Shown here one piece after another: positions 25,120 through 33,428 of a DNA stretch of 33,428 nt. The position numbers and the translations under genes are program-made. Location: the NCBI GenBank assembly GCA_945872825.1, contig CAMCBD010000025.1, positions 1 through 33,428 on the forward strand. Reading direction: 5' to 3'. Every line of letters starts with the position of its first letter. The stretch's first letter is position 1. A model generated the notes under the pieces. That model ran no database searches. It was given only the letters and a program-made list of their open reading frames with translations, and had not been told where the DNA came from. Origin of the DNA: Nitrosomonas ureae. GTDB lineage: Bacteria > Pseudomonadota > Gammaproteobacteria > Burkholderiales > Nitrosomonadaceae.

Positions 25120-25374
25120 ATGACCAAATCATCTAAGCATGCTGTTTCATCTCAGCCAGAGAGTTTTGAGGCGGCATCAGCTGAATTGGAGAAAATAGTG
25201 ACGGCCATGGAAGCAGGGCAAATGTCGCTGGAAGCTTCTCTTTCAGCGTATCAGCGCGGAGTGGAGTTATTGCAATATTGTCAAAATAAGCTGCAAGGCG
25301 CACAACAGCAAGTTCGCATGCTTGAAGCCGGTATGTTAAAAGACTTTACAGGATCTGACAGCGATGAGCGCTGA
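25120..25374 (+). CDS. xseB: Exodeoxyribonuclease VII small subunit
   Basis: XseB assembles with XseA to degrade single-stranded DNA. The 84-residue protein shows the family core: SFEAASAELEKIVTAMEAGQ, MSLEASLSAYQRGVELLQYC and QNKLQGAQQQVRMLE. It is all helical and of normal size. I use ATG at 25120; an in-frame TTG at 25102 would add six residues without a better site. Its end overlaps the ispA start by 11 bases, the usual xseB-ispA-dxs arrangement. Confidence 0.95.
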   Translation: MTKSSKHAVSSQPESFEAASAELEKIVTAMEAGQMSLEASLSAYQRGVELLQYCQNKLQGAQQQVRMLEAGMLKDFTGSDSDER

Positions 25375-26257
25375 TTTTCAGAATTGGACCAGCGGTTGTC
25401 AGGCGCGTATCGAAATATTCTTGGAATCGAGATTGCCTGCGGCAGATTGCGTTCCTGAGCGACTACATAAAGCAATGCGCTATTCTGTGCTGGGTGGAGG
25501 AAAACGCGTACGTCCGCTATTGTCTTTTGCAGCCGGGGAGCTTGTGCATGCAGATGCTGAACGTGTGACGGTTGTTGCCGCGGCGGTAGAGCTCATACAT
25601 GCTTATTCTTTGGTACATGATGATTTGCCGTGCATGGATGACGATATTCTGCGGCGCGGTAAACCTACCTGTCATATAGAGTTTGATGAAGCTACCGCGT
25701 TGCTGACGGGCGATAGTTTGCAAACGTTGGCTTTTGAATTATTGGCGGAGAAGCGTCTGGCTGATGAGCCGGGGACGCAATTAGAGATGATCGCGCAGCT
25801 GGCATTGGCTACTGGTTCTCGTGGTATGGCGGGGGGGCAAGCATTTGATTTGGATAGTGTTGGCAAGACCTTAAGTCTGCCGGAACTGGAATTTATGCAT
25901 ATCCATAAAACCGGTGCGTTGATTCGTGCTGCTGTTATGCTCGGGGCGCGTTGTAATAATCGTTTAGATAATAATCAGTTGGGTAAATTGGATCATTTCG
26001 CCAAGTGCGTTGGTCTGGCATTCCAGGTGGTTGACGATTTATTGGATACCGAGGCAACAACGGCCACATTGGGTAAAACCGCCGGTAAAGATGCTGAGAA
26101 TAATAAGCCCACTTATGTCAGTATTCTAGGTATTAGCCAAGCGCGTGAACTGGCGGAGAAATTGCAGCATGACGCTTATCAGGCTTTAGATAGCTTTGGT
26201 GAAGCTGCATTACGATTGCGTCAAGTAACCGATTTTATAATTAAACGTAAATTCTAA
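25364..26257 (+). CDS. ispA: (2E,6E)-farnesyl diphosphate synthase
   Basis: IspA condenses isopentenyl diphosphate with allylic diphosphates to make C15 farnesyl diphosphate for quinones, undecaprenol and hopanoids. Signatures: LGGGKRVRPLL (44-52), the first aspartate-rich motif HDDLPCMDDD (Asp86, 87 and 92), TGDSLQTLAFELL, GGQAFDLDS, and the second motif FQVVDDLLD near residue 225, followed by GKTAGKDAENNKPTYV. Length 297 is normal. The two extra residues in the first motif (DDx4D) fit the bacterial type II enzymes. It is co-transcribed with xseB and dxs. Confidence 0.97.
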   Translation: MSADFQNWTSGCQARIEIFLESRLPAADCVPERLHKAMRYSVLGGGKRVRPLLSFAAGELVHADAERVTVVAAAVELIHAYSLVHDDLPCMDDDILRRGKPTCHIEFDEATALLTGDSLQTLAFELLAEKRLADEPGTQLEMIAQLALATGSRGMAGGQAFDLDSVGKTLSLPELEFMHIHKTGALIRAAVMLGARCNNRLDNNQLGKLDHFAKCVGLAFQVVDDLLDTEATTATLGKTAGKDAENNKPTYVSILGISQARELAEKLQHDAYQALDSFGEAALRLRQVTDFIIKRKF

Positions 26258-26290
26258 GTTTTTTCTCCATTAATTTTTTTCAGGTTTTGA

Positions 26291-28135
26291 ATGTATCCAC
26301 TGTTAGATACCATTAGCTCGCCCTCTCAGTTACGTGAACTGGATCAGAAGAAATTACCGCAGTTTGCTAAGGAATTACGTAGCTTTCTCATTGAATCGGT
26401 CGCGAAAACCGGTGGGCATTTGTCCTCCAATCTGGGTACGGTCGAATTAACCATTGCTCTACACTATGTTTTTAATACACCGAATGACCAGATTGTTTGG
26501 GACGTAGGGCATCAAACCTATGCGCACAAAATTCTAACCGGCAGGCGAGGTGGTATGAATAAGCTGCGCATGCAGGGTGGGCTAGCCGGATTCCCGCGTC
26601 GCGATGAAAGTGAATATGATGCATTTGGTACCGCTCATTCTAGTACCTCCATCAGTGCCGCGCTCGGTATGGCGGTCGCTGCGCAATTAAACAAGACGGA
26701 CCGGCGCGCAATCGCCATTATTGGTGATGGCGCCATGAGTGCAGGGATGGCGTTTGAGGCGCTAAATAATGCTGGCGTGATGGATGCCAATTTACTGGTT
26801 ATCCTGAATGACAATGATATGTCGATTTCAAGGCCGGTTGGTGCATTGAACAATTATCTAGCGAAGTTGATGTCGGGGCGATTTTATGCCACGGCGCGGC
26901 GTGCTGGCGAGAAAGTGCTGGGTGTCGTTCCGCCTATGCTGGAGCTGGCCAAACGCGCCGAAGAGCATGTCAAAGGTATGGTAACACCAGGTACCTTGTT
27001 TGAAGAATTCGGATTTAATTATATCGGCCCGATTGATGGCCATGATCTGGATGTTTTAATTACTACACTTAATAATATTAGGCTCCTTGATGGCCCGCAG
27101 TTTCTTCATGTGGTGACGCGTAAAGGCGCCGGTTACAAGGTGGCTGAAGAGGATCCAATCCTGTACCACGGTGTTGGTAAGTTTGATCCGGAAAAAGGAA
27201 TTGTTGCTAAATCAGCAGGAAAACCCGCGTATACACAAATATTTGGTGATTGGTTGTGTGATATGGCCGCACAGGATTCCCGTTTAATAGGCATTACTCC
27301 GGCAATGCGTGAAGGATCCGGTTTGGTTCGTTTTTCACAGGAATATCCCGAACGTTATTTTGATGTCGGTATCGCTGAGCAACATGCGGTTACATTTGCG
27401 GCGGGTGCGGCATGCGACGGCTTAAAGCCGGTCGTGGCGATTTATTCGACCTTTTTGCAACGGGCATATGATCAATTGATCCATGATGTTGCTATTCAGA
27501 ATCTGCCGGTTGTATTTGCCATTGACCGAGCTGGCTTGGTGGGGGCGGATGGCCCAACGCATGCAGGTAGTTTTGATCTGTCTTATTTACGTTGTATTCC
27601 GAATATGACTGTCATGGCGCCTGCAGATGAAAATGAGTGTAGGCAGATGTTGTATACTGCTTTCCAACTGGATACGCCATCAGCGGTACGATATCCAAGA
27701 GGTGCTGGAAGCGGTGTGCAGGTGCAAAAAGAAATGCAAGCATTACCCATTGGTCGCGGTGAAATCCGGCGTCAGGGAAAGCGAATTGCGTTGCTGGCTT
27801 TTGGCAGTATGCTGGCGCCGTGCTTGGAGGCTGCAGAGGAACTCAATGCAACAGTGGCCAATATGCGCTTCATCAAGCCGCTAGATGATGATCTGGTTGC
27901 GTCTTTGGCTGCCAGTCATGACTTACTGGTTACGGTTGAAGAAAATACCGTGATGGGTGGAGCAGGTGGCGCTGTTACAGAGTCGCTGAACAGTCAGAGA
28001 ATTTGTGTCAAAGTGTTACAACTTGGGTTGCCGGATGTTTTTATCGATCAGGGTGATCATGCGCAAATGCTTGCAGATTGCGGATTAGACAAGAATGGTA
28101 TTATCCAATCAGTGCGGTCAATACTGTCTGAGTAA
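26291..28135 (+). CDS. dxs: 1-deoxy-D-xylulose-5-phosphate synthase
   Basis: Dxs is the first enzyme of the MEP isoprenoid pathway, joining pyruvate and glyceraldehyde-3-phosphate with thiamine diphosphate. Visible marks: [28 protein letters not shown], the cofactor site [15 protein letters not shown] (from residue 145) with LNDNDMSIS, then [17 protein letters not shown] with the catalytic Glu, and [18 protein letters not shown]. 614 residues is normal. It lies 33 bases after ispA in the same direction, so precursor supply and FPP synthesis are co-regulated. Confidence 0.98.
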   Translation: MYPLLDTISSPSQLRELDQKKLPQFAKELRSFLIESVAKTGGHLSSNLGTVELTIALHYVFNTPNDQIVWDVGHQTYAHKILTGRRGGMNKLRMQGGLAGFPRRDESEYDAFGTAHSSTSISAALGMAVAAQLNKTDRRAIAIIGDGAMSAGMAFEALNNAGVMDANLLVILNDNDMSISRPVGALNNYLAKLMSGRFYATARRAGEKVLGVVPPMLELAKRAEEHVKGMVTPGTLFEEFGFNYIGPIDGHDLDVLITTLNNIRLLDGPQFLHVVTRKGAGYKVAEEDPILYHGVGKFDPEKGIVAKSAGKPAYTQIFGDWLCDMAAQDSRLIGITPAMREGSGLVRFSQEYPERYFDVGIAEQHAVTFAAGAACDGLKPVVAIYSTFLQRAYDQLIHDVAIQNLPVVFAIDRAGLVGADGPTHAGSFDLSYLRCIPNMTVMAPADENECRQMLYTAFQLDTPSAVRYPRGAGSGVQVQKEMQALPIGRGEIRRQGKRIALLAFGSMLAPCLEAAEELNATVANMRFIKPLDDDLVASLAASHDLLVTVEENTVMGGAGGAVTESLNSQRICVKVLQLGLPDVFIDQGDHAQMLADCGLDKNGIIQSVRSILSE

Positions 28136-28238
28136 TATTTAACTGATTGTTGCTTCAACAGTGTTGATCCTGACTGGGAGTTACGAGTGTGGAACTCAAT
28201 TGTTGCCAGAGACTCCTAATTAAATAGGAGGAAATAAT

Positions 28239-29045
28239 ATGAATAAACAAATAGATTTGCCCATTGCCGATGTGCAGAGTTCACCGGATACCAGGCGTAT
28301 TGCGATCGACAGGGTAGGGATTAAAGCCATCCGCCATCCTGTGGTTGTGGCCGACAAGGATGATGGGGTGCAGCATACCGTGGCAATCTTTAACATGTAT
28401 GTGAATTTGCCGCATAATTTTAAAGGCACGCACATGTCTCGCTTTGTGGAAATACTCAATAGCCACGAAAGGGAAATTTCTGTCGAGTCATTTCAGGCTA
28501 TCTTGCGAGAAATGATCGAAAAACTGGAAACAGACTCTGGCCATATTGAGATGACTTTTCCTTATTTCATTAATAAATCCGCACCGGTATCGCAAGTAAG
28601 AAGTCTATTGGATTATGAGGTGACGTTCATTGGTGAGATTAAAAATAACGAATATTTTTTTACCATGAAAGTCGTGGTGCCAGTAACGAGTTTATGTCCG
28701 TGTTCTAAGAAGATATCGAACTATGGTGCGCATAACCAACGCTCCCACGTTACTATTTCCGTACGCACGAATAGTTTTGTATGGATTGAAGATGTTATTA
28801 GGATTGCAGAGCGTAATGCTTCCTGTGAACTCTATGGTCTTTTAAAGCGGCCTGATGAGAAATATGTGACGGAGAAGGCATATGATAATCCAAAATTCGT
28901 TGAAGACATCGTAAGAGATATTGCGGAAGTGCTAAACCACGACGAACGCATTGATGCCTATGTGGTTGAGTCTGAGAATTTTGAATCTATTCATAATCAT
29001 TCAGCGTATGCATTGATTGAAAATGACAAGAAACATCGCGCATAA
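28239..29045 (+). CDS. folE2: GTP cyclohydrolase IB (FolE2)
   Basis: FolE2 converts GTP to 7,8-dihydroneopterin triphosphate, the entry to folate, and is the non-zinc-strict alternative to FolE. The start AGGAGG lies ahead of the ATG. Family marks: [18 protein letters not shown], then [20 protein letters not shown] with the conserved Cys near 153-155, RSHVTISV, and the final [20 protein letters not shown]. Length 268 is normal. It is in the same direction as dxs with a 100-base gap; the gene converges on murJ with 14 bases between them. Confidence 0.96.
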   Translation: MNKQIDLPIADVQSSPDTRRIAIDRVGIKAIRHPVVVADKDDGVQHTVAIFNMYVNLPHNFKGTHMSRFVEILNSHEREISVESFQAILREMIEKLETDSGHIEMTFPYFINKSAPVSQVRSLLDYEVTFIGEIKNNEYFFTMKVVVPVTSLCPCSKKISNYGAHNQRSHVTISVRTNSFVWIEDVIRIAERNASCELYGLLKRPDEKYVTEKAYDNPKFVEDIVRDIAEVLNHDERIDAYVVESENFESIHNHSAYALIENDKKHRA

Positions 29046-29059
29046 TCAATGGTTAGTTT

Positions 29060-30598
29060 TTATATTGCCTGCTGCTTGGTGAAGTCTGTGATGCGGAATC
29101 CCAGTAGCCATAAAGCGGCGAAATAGCTGAATGCGCCAAGGATGACTATCCAACTTAATCGACCGGCACGCGCCATGGCTGAGTCGATTAACCAAGAAGC
29201 ATCACTGCCTGTTGCAAACCATAAGACAATGCCCATAATCGTCAAAGCGATCAATATTTTCACAAAGAAAATAAGCCATCCGGGTTGCGGCTGATAAATT
29301 TTATGGCTGCGTAACTTGTAATACAGTAACCCTGCGTTAAGACAAGCTCCTAGACCGATTGCCAATGCCAGTCCGGCGTGTTTTAAAGGAATGATGAAGG
29401 CGAGATTCATCAGTTGTGTGGCAATCAGCGTGATGACAGCAATTTTGACCGGTGTTTTGATGTTCTGGCGCGCATAAAATCCAGGCGCCAGCACTTTAAC
29501 CAAAATTAATCCAAGTAATCCCACACTGTAGGCAATTAATGCTTCGCGTGTCATCCAGACATCATGGTCAGTGAACGCACCGTGGTGAAAAAGAGTGGTG
29601 ATTAAAGGCGTCGCTAATAATGCCAAAGCGAGGGCGGCCGGTAAGGTCAGTAATATTGTCATGCGCAGGCCCCAGTCGAGCAAGCGGGAATATTCTTCTG
29701 TGCTATTGCTGTTGTAATGCCGGGCTAGCGATGGCAGCAAAATCGTGCCTAATGCCACACCCAGCAGACCCGCCGGGAATTCCATTAATCGATCGGCATA
29801 ATACAGCCAGGACACGCTGCCGGTAACCAGAAGTGAGGCAAAGATGGTGTTGATCAACAAACTGATCTGACCGACCGATACACCAAAGATTGCTGGGCCC
29901 ATTAATTTGATCACACGCCAGGCACCGGTATCCGGGTTTCTGAAACGGATGCGCGGTAATAGTTTGAGACGCAGCAGAAAGGGTATCTGGAAAGCGAGTT
30001 GTAATATACCACCGATAAACACCGCCCAAGCCAGCGCCAGAATCGGCGGATCGAGTAAAGGTGTGAGCCACAGCGCGCAGCCGATAAATGATAAATTCAA
30101 TAGTGCCGGTGTAATCGCAGGAACATTGAACTTGCCATGAGTGTTGAGTATGCCGCCCGCCAAAGCAACCAAGGAAATAAAGAATATGTAGGGAAATGTA
30201 ATCTGCAAGAGTTCAACAGTTAAGTCGAATTTCTCCGGATTGGCTGAAAATCCTGGCGCACTGGCGTAGATAATTAGTGGTGCTGCTACGATACCAATGA
30301 CGCTAACGAAAAAAAGTGTGATACCTAGAAGCGTAGTGATGTGATCAACCAAGTCGTGCGTTTCTTCGGGAGTTCGCGTGTTTTTATACTCGGCAAGAAT
30401 GGGAACAAATGCTTGTGAAAATGCGCCTTCGGCAAATAATCGCCGTAGCAGATTGGGGATACGGAAAGCAACAAAAAAAGCGTCGGTTACCATTCCTGCA
30501 CCAAAAATCCGCGCAATAATGACGTCACGCAAGAAACCGAGAATACGCGATATAAATGTCATGCTGCTAACAGCAGCGAGAGCTTTGAGTAAATTCAA
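29060..30598 (-). CDS. murJ: Lipid II flippase MurJ
   Basis: MurJ flips lipid II across the inner membrane for peptidoglycan synthesis. The 512-residue protein has 13-14 hydrophobic segments. The N-terminus [20 protein letters not shown], followed by [20 protein letters not shown] and [20 protein letters not shown], is diagnostic. Conserved Arg and charged residues of the central cavity are present in these stretches. The start is TTG at 30598: the first Met inside (SSMTF) would remove the first helix. No clear ribosome binding site is seen. It converges on folE2. Confidence 0.96.
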   Translation of the reverse strand: MNLLKALAAVSSMTFISRILGFLRDVIIARIFGAGMVTDAFFVAFRIPNLLRRLFAEGAFSQAFVPILAEYKNTRTPEETHDLVDHITTLLGITLFFVSVIGIVAAPLIIYASAPGFSANPEKFDLTVELLQITFPYIFFISLVALAGGILNTHGKFNVPAITPALLNLSFIGCALWLTPLLDPPILALAWAVFIGGILQLAFQIPFLLRLKLLPRIRFRNPDTGAWRVIKLMGPAIFGVSVGQISLLINTIFASLLVTGSVSWLYYADRLMEFPAGLLGVALGTILLPSLARHYNSNSTEEYSRLLDWGLRMTILLTLPAALALALLATPLITTLFHHGAFTDHDVWMTREALIAYSVGLLGLILVKVLAPGFYARQNIKTPVKIAVITLIATQLMNLAFIIPLKHAGLALAIGLGACLNAGLLYYKLRSHKIYQPQPGWLIFFVKILIALTIMGIVLWFATGSDASWLIDSAMARAGRLSWIVILGAFSYFAALWLLGFRITDFTKQQAI

Positions 30599-30742
30599 AA
30601 CAATATATAAGTATTTGCGCTATCAGTAGGCAAGATAGAAGGCTGTTTGGTCCGGCTAGCTGTCATTCAAGATCCGTACACTTCTCAATTTCAATTCAGA
30701 ATAAATTTCAACTCTAATCAAACTAAAACGGGTAGTTTCAGA

Positions 30743-31465
30743 TTAGAAAAAACGACTTATTTTCTTTATGAAACCTGCATCTGACCAGTTCCATTGCAAG
30801 TAATATTCGGTGCCAAGTTTTGGGTTTTTAATATCGGCTTCGATTTTGGTTTGTCCAGTGACAACGGGCGGTAATAGCGCTTCTTCTACATCATCATGTT
30901 TGCAGAAAAACCGGGCTGAAGAAATGGCGCGTCCCGCCGGTAATTCAACAGTTAGATGCAGTTGCCGCGTGTCATTGTCAACGACGTGGGAAAGAACACC
31001 TTCTGTTTGTGTGAAAGCATCTTCGTATTCATACGATAGAGTCAGATCAGAACCATTCACCACTTTTAACTCAGGTGGAAGTTTCATGCATACCCGATAA
31101 CTTCCATTTTCTTTTATCTGTTCAGCCGGATCGCTATCATTGACTCTAAAGTTACTGATACTACCCATCACGCGAATATTTCTAAACCAATATTCTGAAT
31201 TATCAACATGACAGGCAGTTGTCATTTGTGTTTGTGTCAGCGTTGCCTTATTGCCGCTTGTGTCGTGAATAGTCAGTATTTTTCTCAGATCTGCGATAGT
31301 AAATGCGGATTTATTTTGTCTGTATTGATCATAGACCAGTAACAATGCACTGAAAGCAAATATTAGCCCGATTACAACGTAGTCGGTCAACAGTGCGACC
31401 AGAACACCGAAAACAATGAGTGATACATTGATATAAAAAATGAGTTGGTTGGGTTTGTCAAACAT
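30743..31465 (-). CDS. Hypothetical membrane-anchored protein
   Basis: I do not recognise this 240-residue protein. Two hydrophobic stretches near the N-terminus (LIFYINVSLIVFGVLVALL and VVIGLIFAFSALLLVY) form a hairpin anchor. The rest is soluble and beta-rich (ADLRKILTIHDTSGNK, YWFRNIRVMGSISNF, GSDLTLSYEYEDAF, LHLTVELPAGRAIS). It has three cysteines. AGGAG lies about six bases before the ATG. It is divergent from the MNIO cluster, with a 270-base shared upstream region. Confidence 0.6.
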   Translation of the reverse strand: MFDKPNQLIFYINVSLIVFGVLVALLTDYVVIGLIFAFSALLLVYDQYRQNKSAFTIADLRKILTIHDTSGNKATLTQTQMTTACHVDNSEYWFRNIRVMGSISNFRVNDSDPAEQIKENGSYRVCMKLPPELKVVNGSDLTLSYEYEDAFTQTEGVLSHVVDNDTRQLHLTVELPAGRAISSARFFCKHDDVEEALLPPVVTGQTKIEADIKNPKLGTEYYLQWNWSDAGFIKKISRFF

Positions 31466-31737
31466 TCAGGACTCCTCAATTTGCAGGCTATTTTTATAAT
31501 GTTTATCGAAGCGCTGAGTTTATCAGAGAGAAGCATGCAAAAAAAGCAAGATAGATAATAGATTAAAACTGATCCGGAAAAACGCTGAAGATTAATCCAT
31601 ATCAAGCGATAGCTTTGCACTCTGGTGTGCAGAGAGTGTGGAAATTCTAGAAGCAATCAAGAAATGAGGGACTTCATTTGAATTTGGAGTTATTATCGCG
31701 GGTTACCAAATTGATCAATTTTTATGGAGGAAGCTAT

Positions 31738-31986
31738 ATGTCAAAAAAATCAATGAAACCTGTTTCACTTGTGCTAGGCACTGCACTTATAACCAGTCTT
31801 GCTGCCAGTAATCTCTCGGCTGATACCAGTGTAAATCCTTTTGCGATGAATGAATTATCTGGCGGTTACATGCAGCTTGCTGATGCGAGCAGCGCTAAAA
31901 AATCAGACCAAGAAGGTAAATCTGATGGCAAGAAAACTGAGAATGAGGGTAAGTGCGGTGAAGGGAAGTGCGGTTCTAAAAAGTAA
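31738..31986 (+). CDS. HvfA/bufferin-type copper-peptide precursor
   Basis: The 82-residue precursor has a signal peptide (KKSMKPVSLVLGTALITSLAAS, cut near NLSA), then the conserved SVNPFAMNELSGGYMQLAD, a low-complexity Lys/Ser/Glu linker, and two adjacent EGKCG motifs (70-74 and 75-79, Cys73 and Cys78). In HvfA-type oxazolins these Cys are converted by the MNIO enzyme into metal-binding heterocycles. The start is chosen because GGAGG lies seven bases upstream; an earlier TTG at 31678 would add a non-conserved 20-residue leader. A CACTCT/AGAGTG hairpin (31618-31638) lies in the upstream region, of unknown role. The MNIO gene follows after 12 bases. Confidence 0.85.
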   Translation: MSKKSMKPVSLVLGTALITSLAASNLSADTSVNPFAMNELSGGYMQLADASSAKKSDQEGKSDGKKTENEGKCGEGKCGSKK

Positions 31987-31998
31987 TTCGAATAATCC

Positions 31999-32856
31999 AT
32001 GAGCAGTAACCGTTATCCTGTTCATGGTGCTGGTCTTGGTCTGCGGCGCTCGCTAATGAATTCGCTTGCGGATCAAACCACGCAGCCGGTTAATTTCTGG
32101 GAAGTTGCGCCGGAGAACTGGATTGGTGTCGGAGGACGCTACGGAAAAATTTTTTGTGAGCTGGTTGAAAAATTTCCTTTTATCTGTCATGGATTATCAC
32201 TTTCAATCGGTGGACCGTCGCCATTGGACGAAGCTTTTCTGCAACGGCTGAAGCGTTTCTTGAAAGAACACCAGATTCGGTATTACAGTGAACATCTGAG
32301 TTATTGCAGTGACGATGGTCATCTGTACGACTTGCTGCCAATCTCCTTTACGGAAGAGGCGGTGCATTATGTCGCGGATCGTATCCGGCGTGTTCAGGAT
32401 ATCCTGGAACAACGCATTGCAATGGAAAATGTTTCCTACTATGCGGCACCTGGCAAGAAAATGGAAGAAATTGATTTCATCAAAGCCGTGTTGCAGGAAG
32501 CGGATTGTGATTTGCTGTTGGACGTCAATAATATTTATGTGAACAGCATTAACCATCGATACGATGCCGAAACATTTCTCCGGAAACTCCCAGCCGAGCG
32601 CATTCGTTATATTCATGTTGCCGGACATTACCAAGAAGCAGAAGATCTGATTGTGGATACGCATGGCGCGGAGGTAATTGATCCAGTCTGGCAATTACTC
32701 GAAAAAGCCTATCAACATTTTGGTGTCATTCCCACGTTGCTGGAGCGCGATTTTAATCTTCCACCGCTGGCAGAGCTGCTGGGGGAAGTGGAAATCATTC
32801 GTACATTGCAGTCGAAACGGTTGGATCGAAGCAGTGGCCACATACAACACGGCTGA
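31999..32856 (+). CDS. DUF692 multinuclear non-heme iron oxidase (MNIO, HvfB/BufB-like)
   Basis: MNIO enzymes modify Cys residues of small peptides using iron and oxygen. The TIM-barrel ligands are all visible: [27 protein letters not shown] (His64), YYSEHLSYC (Glu98, His99), AMENVSYY (Glu143), [15 protein letters not shown] (with His186), IHVAGH (His206, His210), VDTHG (Asp220, His222) and LERD (Glu249). Length 285 is normal. It lies between the precursor and the DUF2063 partner, overlapping the latter by 23 bases, which is the usual order in copper-peptide clusters. Confidence 0.93.
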   Translation: MSSNRYPVHGAGLGLRRSLMNSLADQTTQPVNFWEVAPENWIGVGGRYGKIFCELVEKFPFICHGLSLSIGGPSPLDEAFLQRLKRFLKEHQIRYYSEHLSYCSDDGHLYDLLPISFTEEAVHYVADRIRRVQDILEQRIAMENVSYYAAPGKKMEEIDFIKAVLQEADCDLLLDVNNIYVNSINHRYDAETFLRKLPAERIRYIHVAGHYQEAEDLIVDTHGAEVIDPVWQLLEKAYQHFGVIPTLLERDFNLPPLAELLGEVEIIRTLQSKRLDRSSGHIQHG

Positions 32857-33313
32857 TCGCCCTGATTTTGTGCGGCAGCAATATGCGTTTACGGCACATA
32901 TCCGGAACCCGGAAAGAAATCCTTGCCCTGAAGCAATCGAAAAACGGCGTATGAATATCTACCGCGAGCTGTTTTATAACAACGTAGAAGATTTTATGGC
33001 CAGCACTTATCCGGTATTGCGTCAAATTATACCGGATGACCATTGGCATGCTTTGATCCGAGATTATTTCGCTAACCACCTGTCGCATACCCCTTTGTTT
33101 CCGGAAATGCCGCGCGAGTTTATAAGATATCTGGAACAGGAGCGTAATCCGCATTCTGATGACCCGCCTTTCATGCTCGAACTCGCTCATTATGAGTGGG
33201 TTGAGCTAGCGCTTTCTCTATCAGATGAGAAAATTGACGAAACAAAAATAGATACGCATGGCGATCTACTGGATGGGAGACCTGAAGTGGTCTCCTGCAA
33301 CTGTCCAACCTGA
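32834..33313 (+). pseudogene. DUF2063 (HvfC/BufC-like) partner protein, 3' end cut by IS
   Basis: This partner binds the precursor leader for the MNIO. The N-terminal domain is visible: FVRQQYAFTAHIRNPERNP, RRMNIYRELFYNNVEDFM, STYPVLRQIIPDDHWHALIR, YFANHLSHTPLFPEMPREF and ELAHYEWVELALSLSDE. The native frame stops at about DGRP; the last codons (EVVSCNCPT) come from the IS end. Only about 150 of the usual 240-260 residues remain, so the C-terminal domain is lost and the cluster may be unable to make the product. GTG at 32834 is the likely start (the frame before it lies within the MNIO gene). Confidence 0.82.
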
Positions 33314-33428
33314 GAGTAGAATTAAGCTCTGATATGGGTAGTTAATCAAGCTCAGGCAGCCTGATGAATTGCTTGATATTGATAATAAACCTCATTGGGA
33401 GTTTGGTTATCAAGACCTTGATGAAAGC
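33282..33428 (-). mobile_element. IS3-family insertion sequence, right-end fragment (inverted copy)
   Basis: This is the exact reverse complement of 2-148. It includes the last codons and stop of the IS3-type transposase on the minus strand (33352-33428) and the non-coding terminus starting TGAAGTGG at 33283. The IS cuts the DUF2063 gene and runs out of the window. Confidence 0.85.

Noticed and set aside
29060..30598. TTG start of murJ as evidence of a broken gene
   Set aside because: The N-terminal sequence from the TTG is fully family-like, so it is simply a non-ATG start.

Overview
The window looks like a chromosomal contig from a betaproteobacterium, plausibly a Nitrosomonas-like ammonia oxidiser. 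This rests on the xseB-ispA-dxs-folE2 order, a MutL with the DMHA variant of the endonuclease motif, a YaeQ-family gene, a lptF-lptG pair and moderate GC. No marker gene proves the genus. I saw no rRNA, tRNA or CRISPR array.

Both ends of the window are the same 147-bp IS3-type insertion sequence end, present as perfect inverted copies (2-148 and 33282-33428). Each cuts a gene: a PAS histidine kinase on the left and a DUF2063/HvfC-like protein on the right. Core or stable genes lie between: a membrane protein with a C-terminal beta-sandwich-like domain, mutL, a GH19-type lysin translationally coupled to a small secreted protein, an ExbB-ExbD-TonB-like trio, an adhesin-E-like protein, a frameshifted DUF2971 gene, yaeQ and a DUF2959-type lipoprotein. 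A minus-strand block follows with a DAG-kinase/nucleotidyltransferase-like fusion, a CDP-alcohol phosphatidyltransferase, lptG, lptF, an NTP transferase and a GNAT-like acyltransferase. After it come the plus-strand isoprenoid/folate operon, convergent murJ, and an HvfA-HvfB-HvfC-type copper-peptide (MNIO) cluster.

The most distinctive part is a foreign 5.1-kb segment at 6.5-11.1 kb. It sits between two 524-bp direct copies of one chromosomal stretch (the 3' end of the secreted-protein gene plus the 3' end of the tonB-like gene). The copies are gap-free and about 94% identical. In the tonB part nearly all differences are synonymous, so the copies probably diverged in separate lineages and were brought together by recombination of a related, foreign piece. 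The segment carries a degraded IS91-family transposase, a fragment resembling the end of an M1 peptidase, and a compact operon. That operon has a 65-residue peptide with three TDGG/DDGG repeats, a JmjC/Cupin-4 type oxygenase with an intact HxD...H metal site, and a Pol-beta-type nucleotidyltransferase whose start overlaps the oxygenase stop. I read it as a candidate, possibly undescribed, ribosomal-peptide modification system: oxygenase plus nucleotidyl transfer on a repetitive substrate.

A second peptide-modification system closes the window. It has a signal-peptide precursor ending in two EGKCG motifs, a DUF692 MNIO enzyme and its DUF2063 partner, the last broken by the IS.
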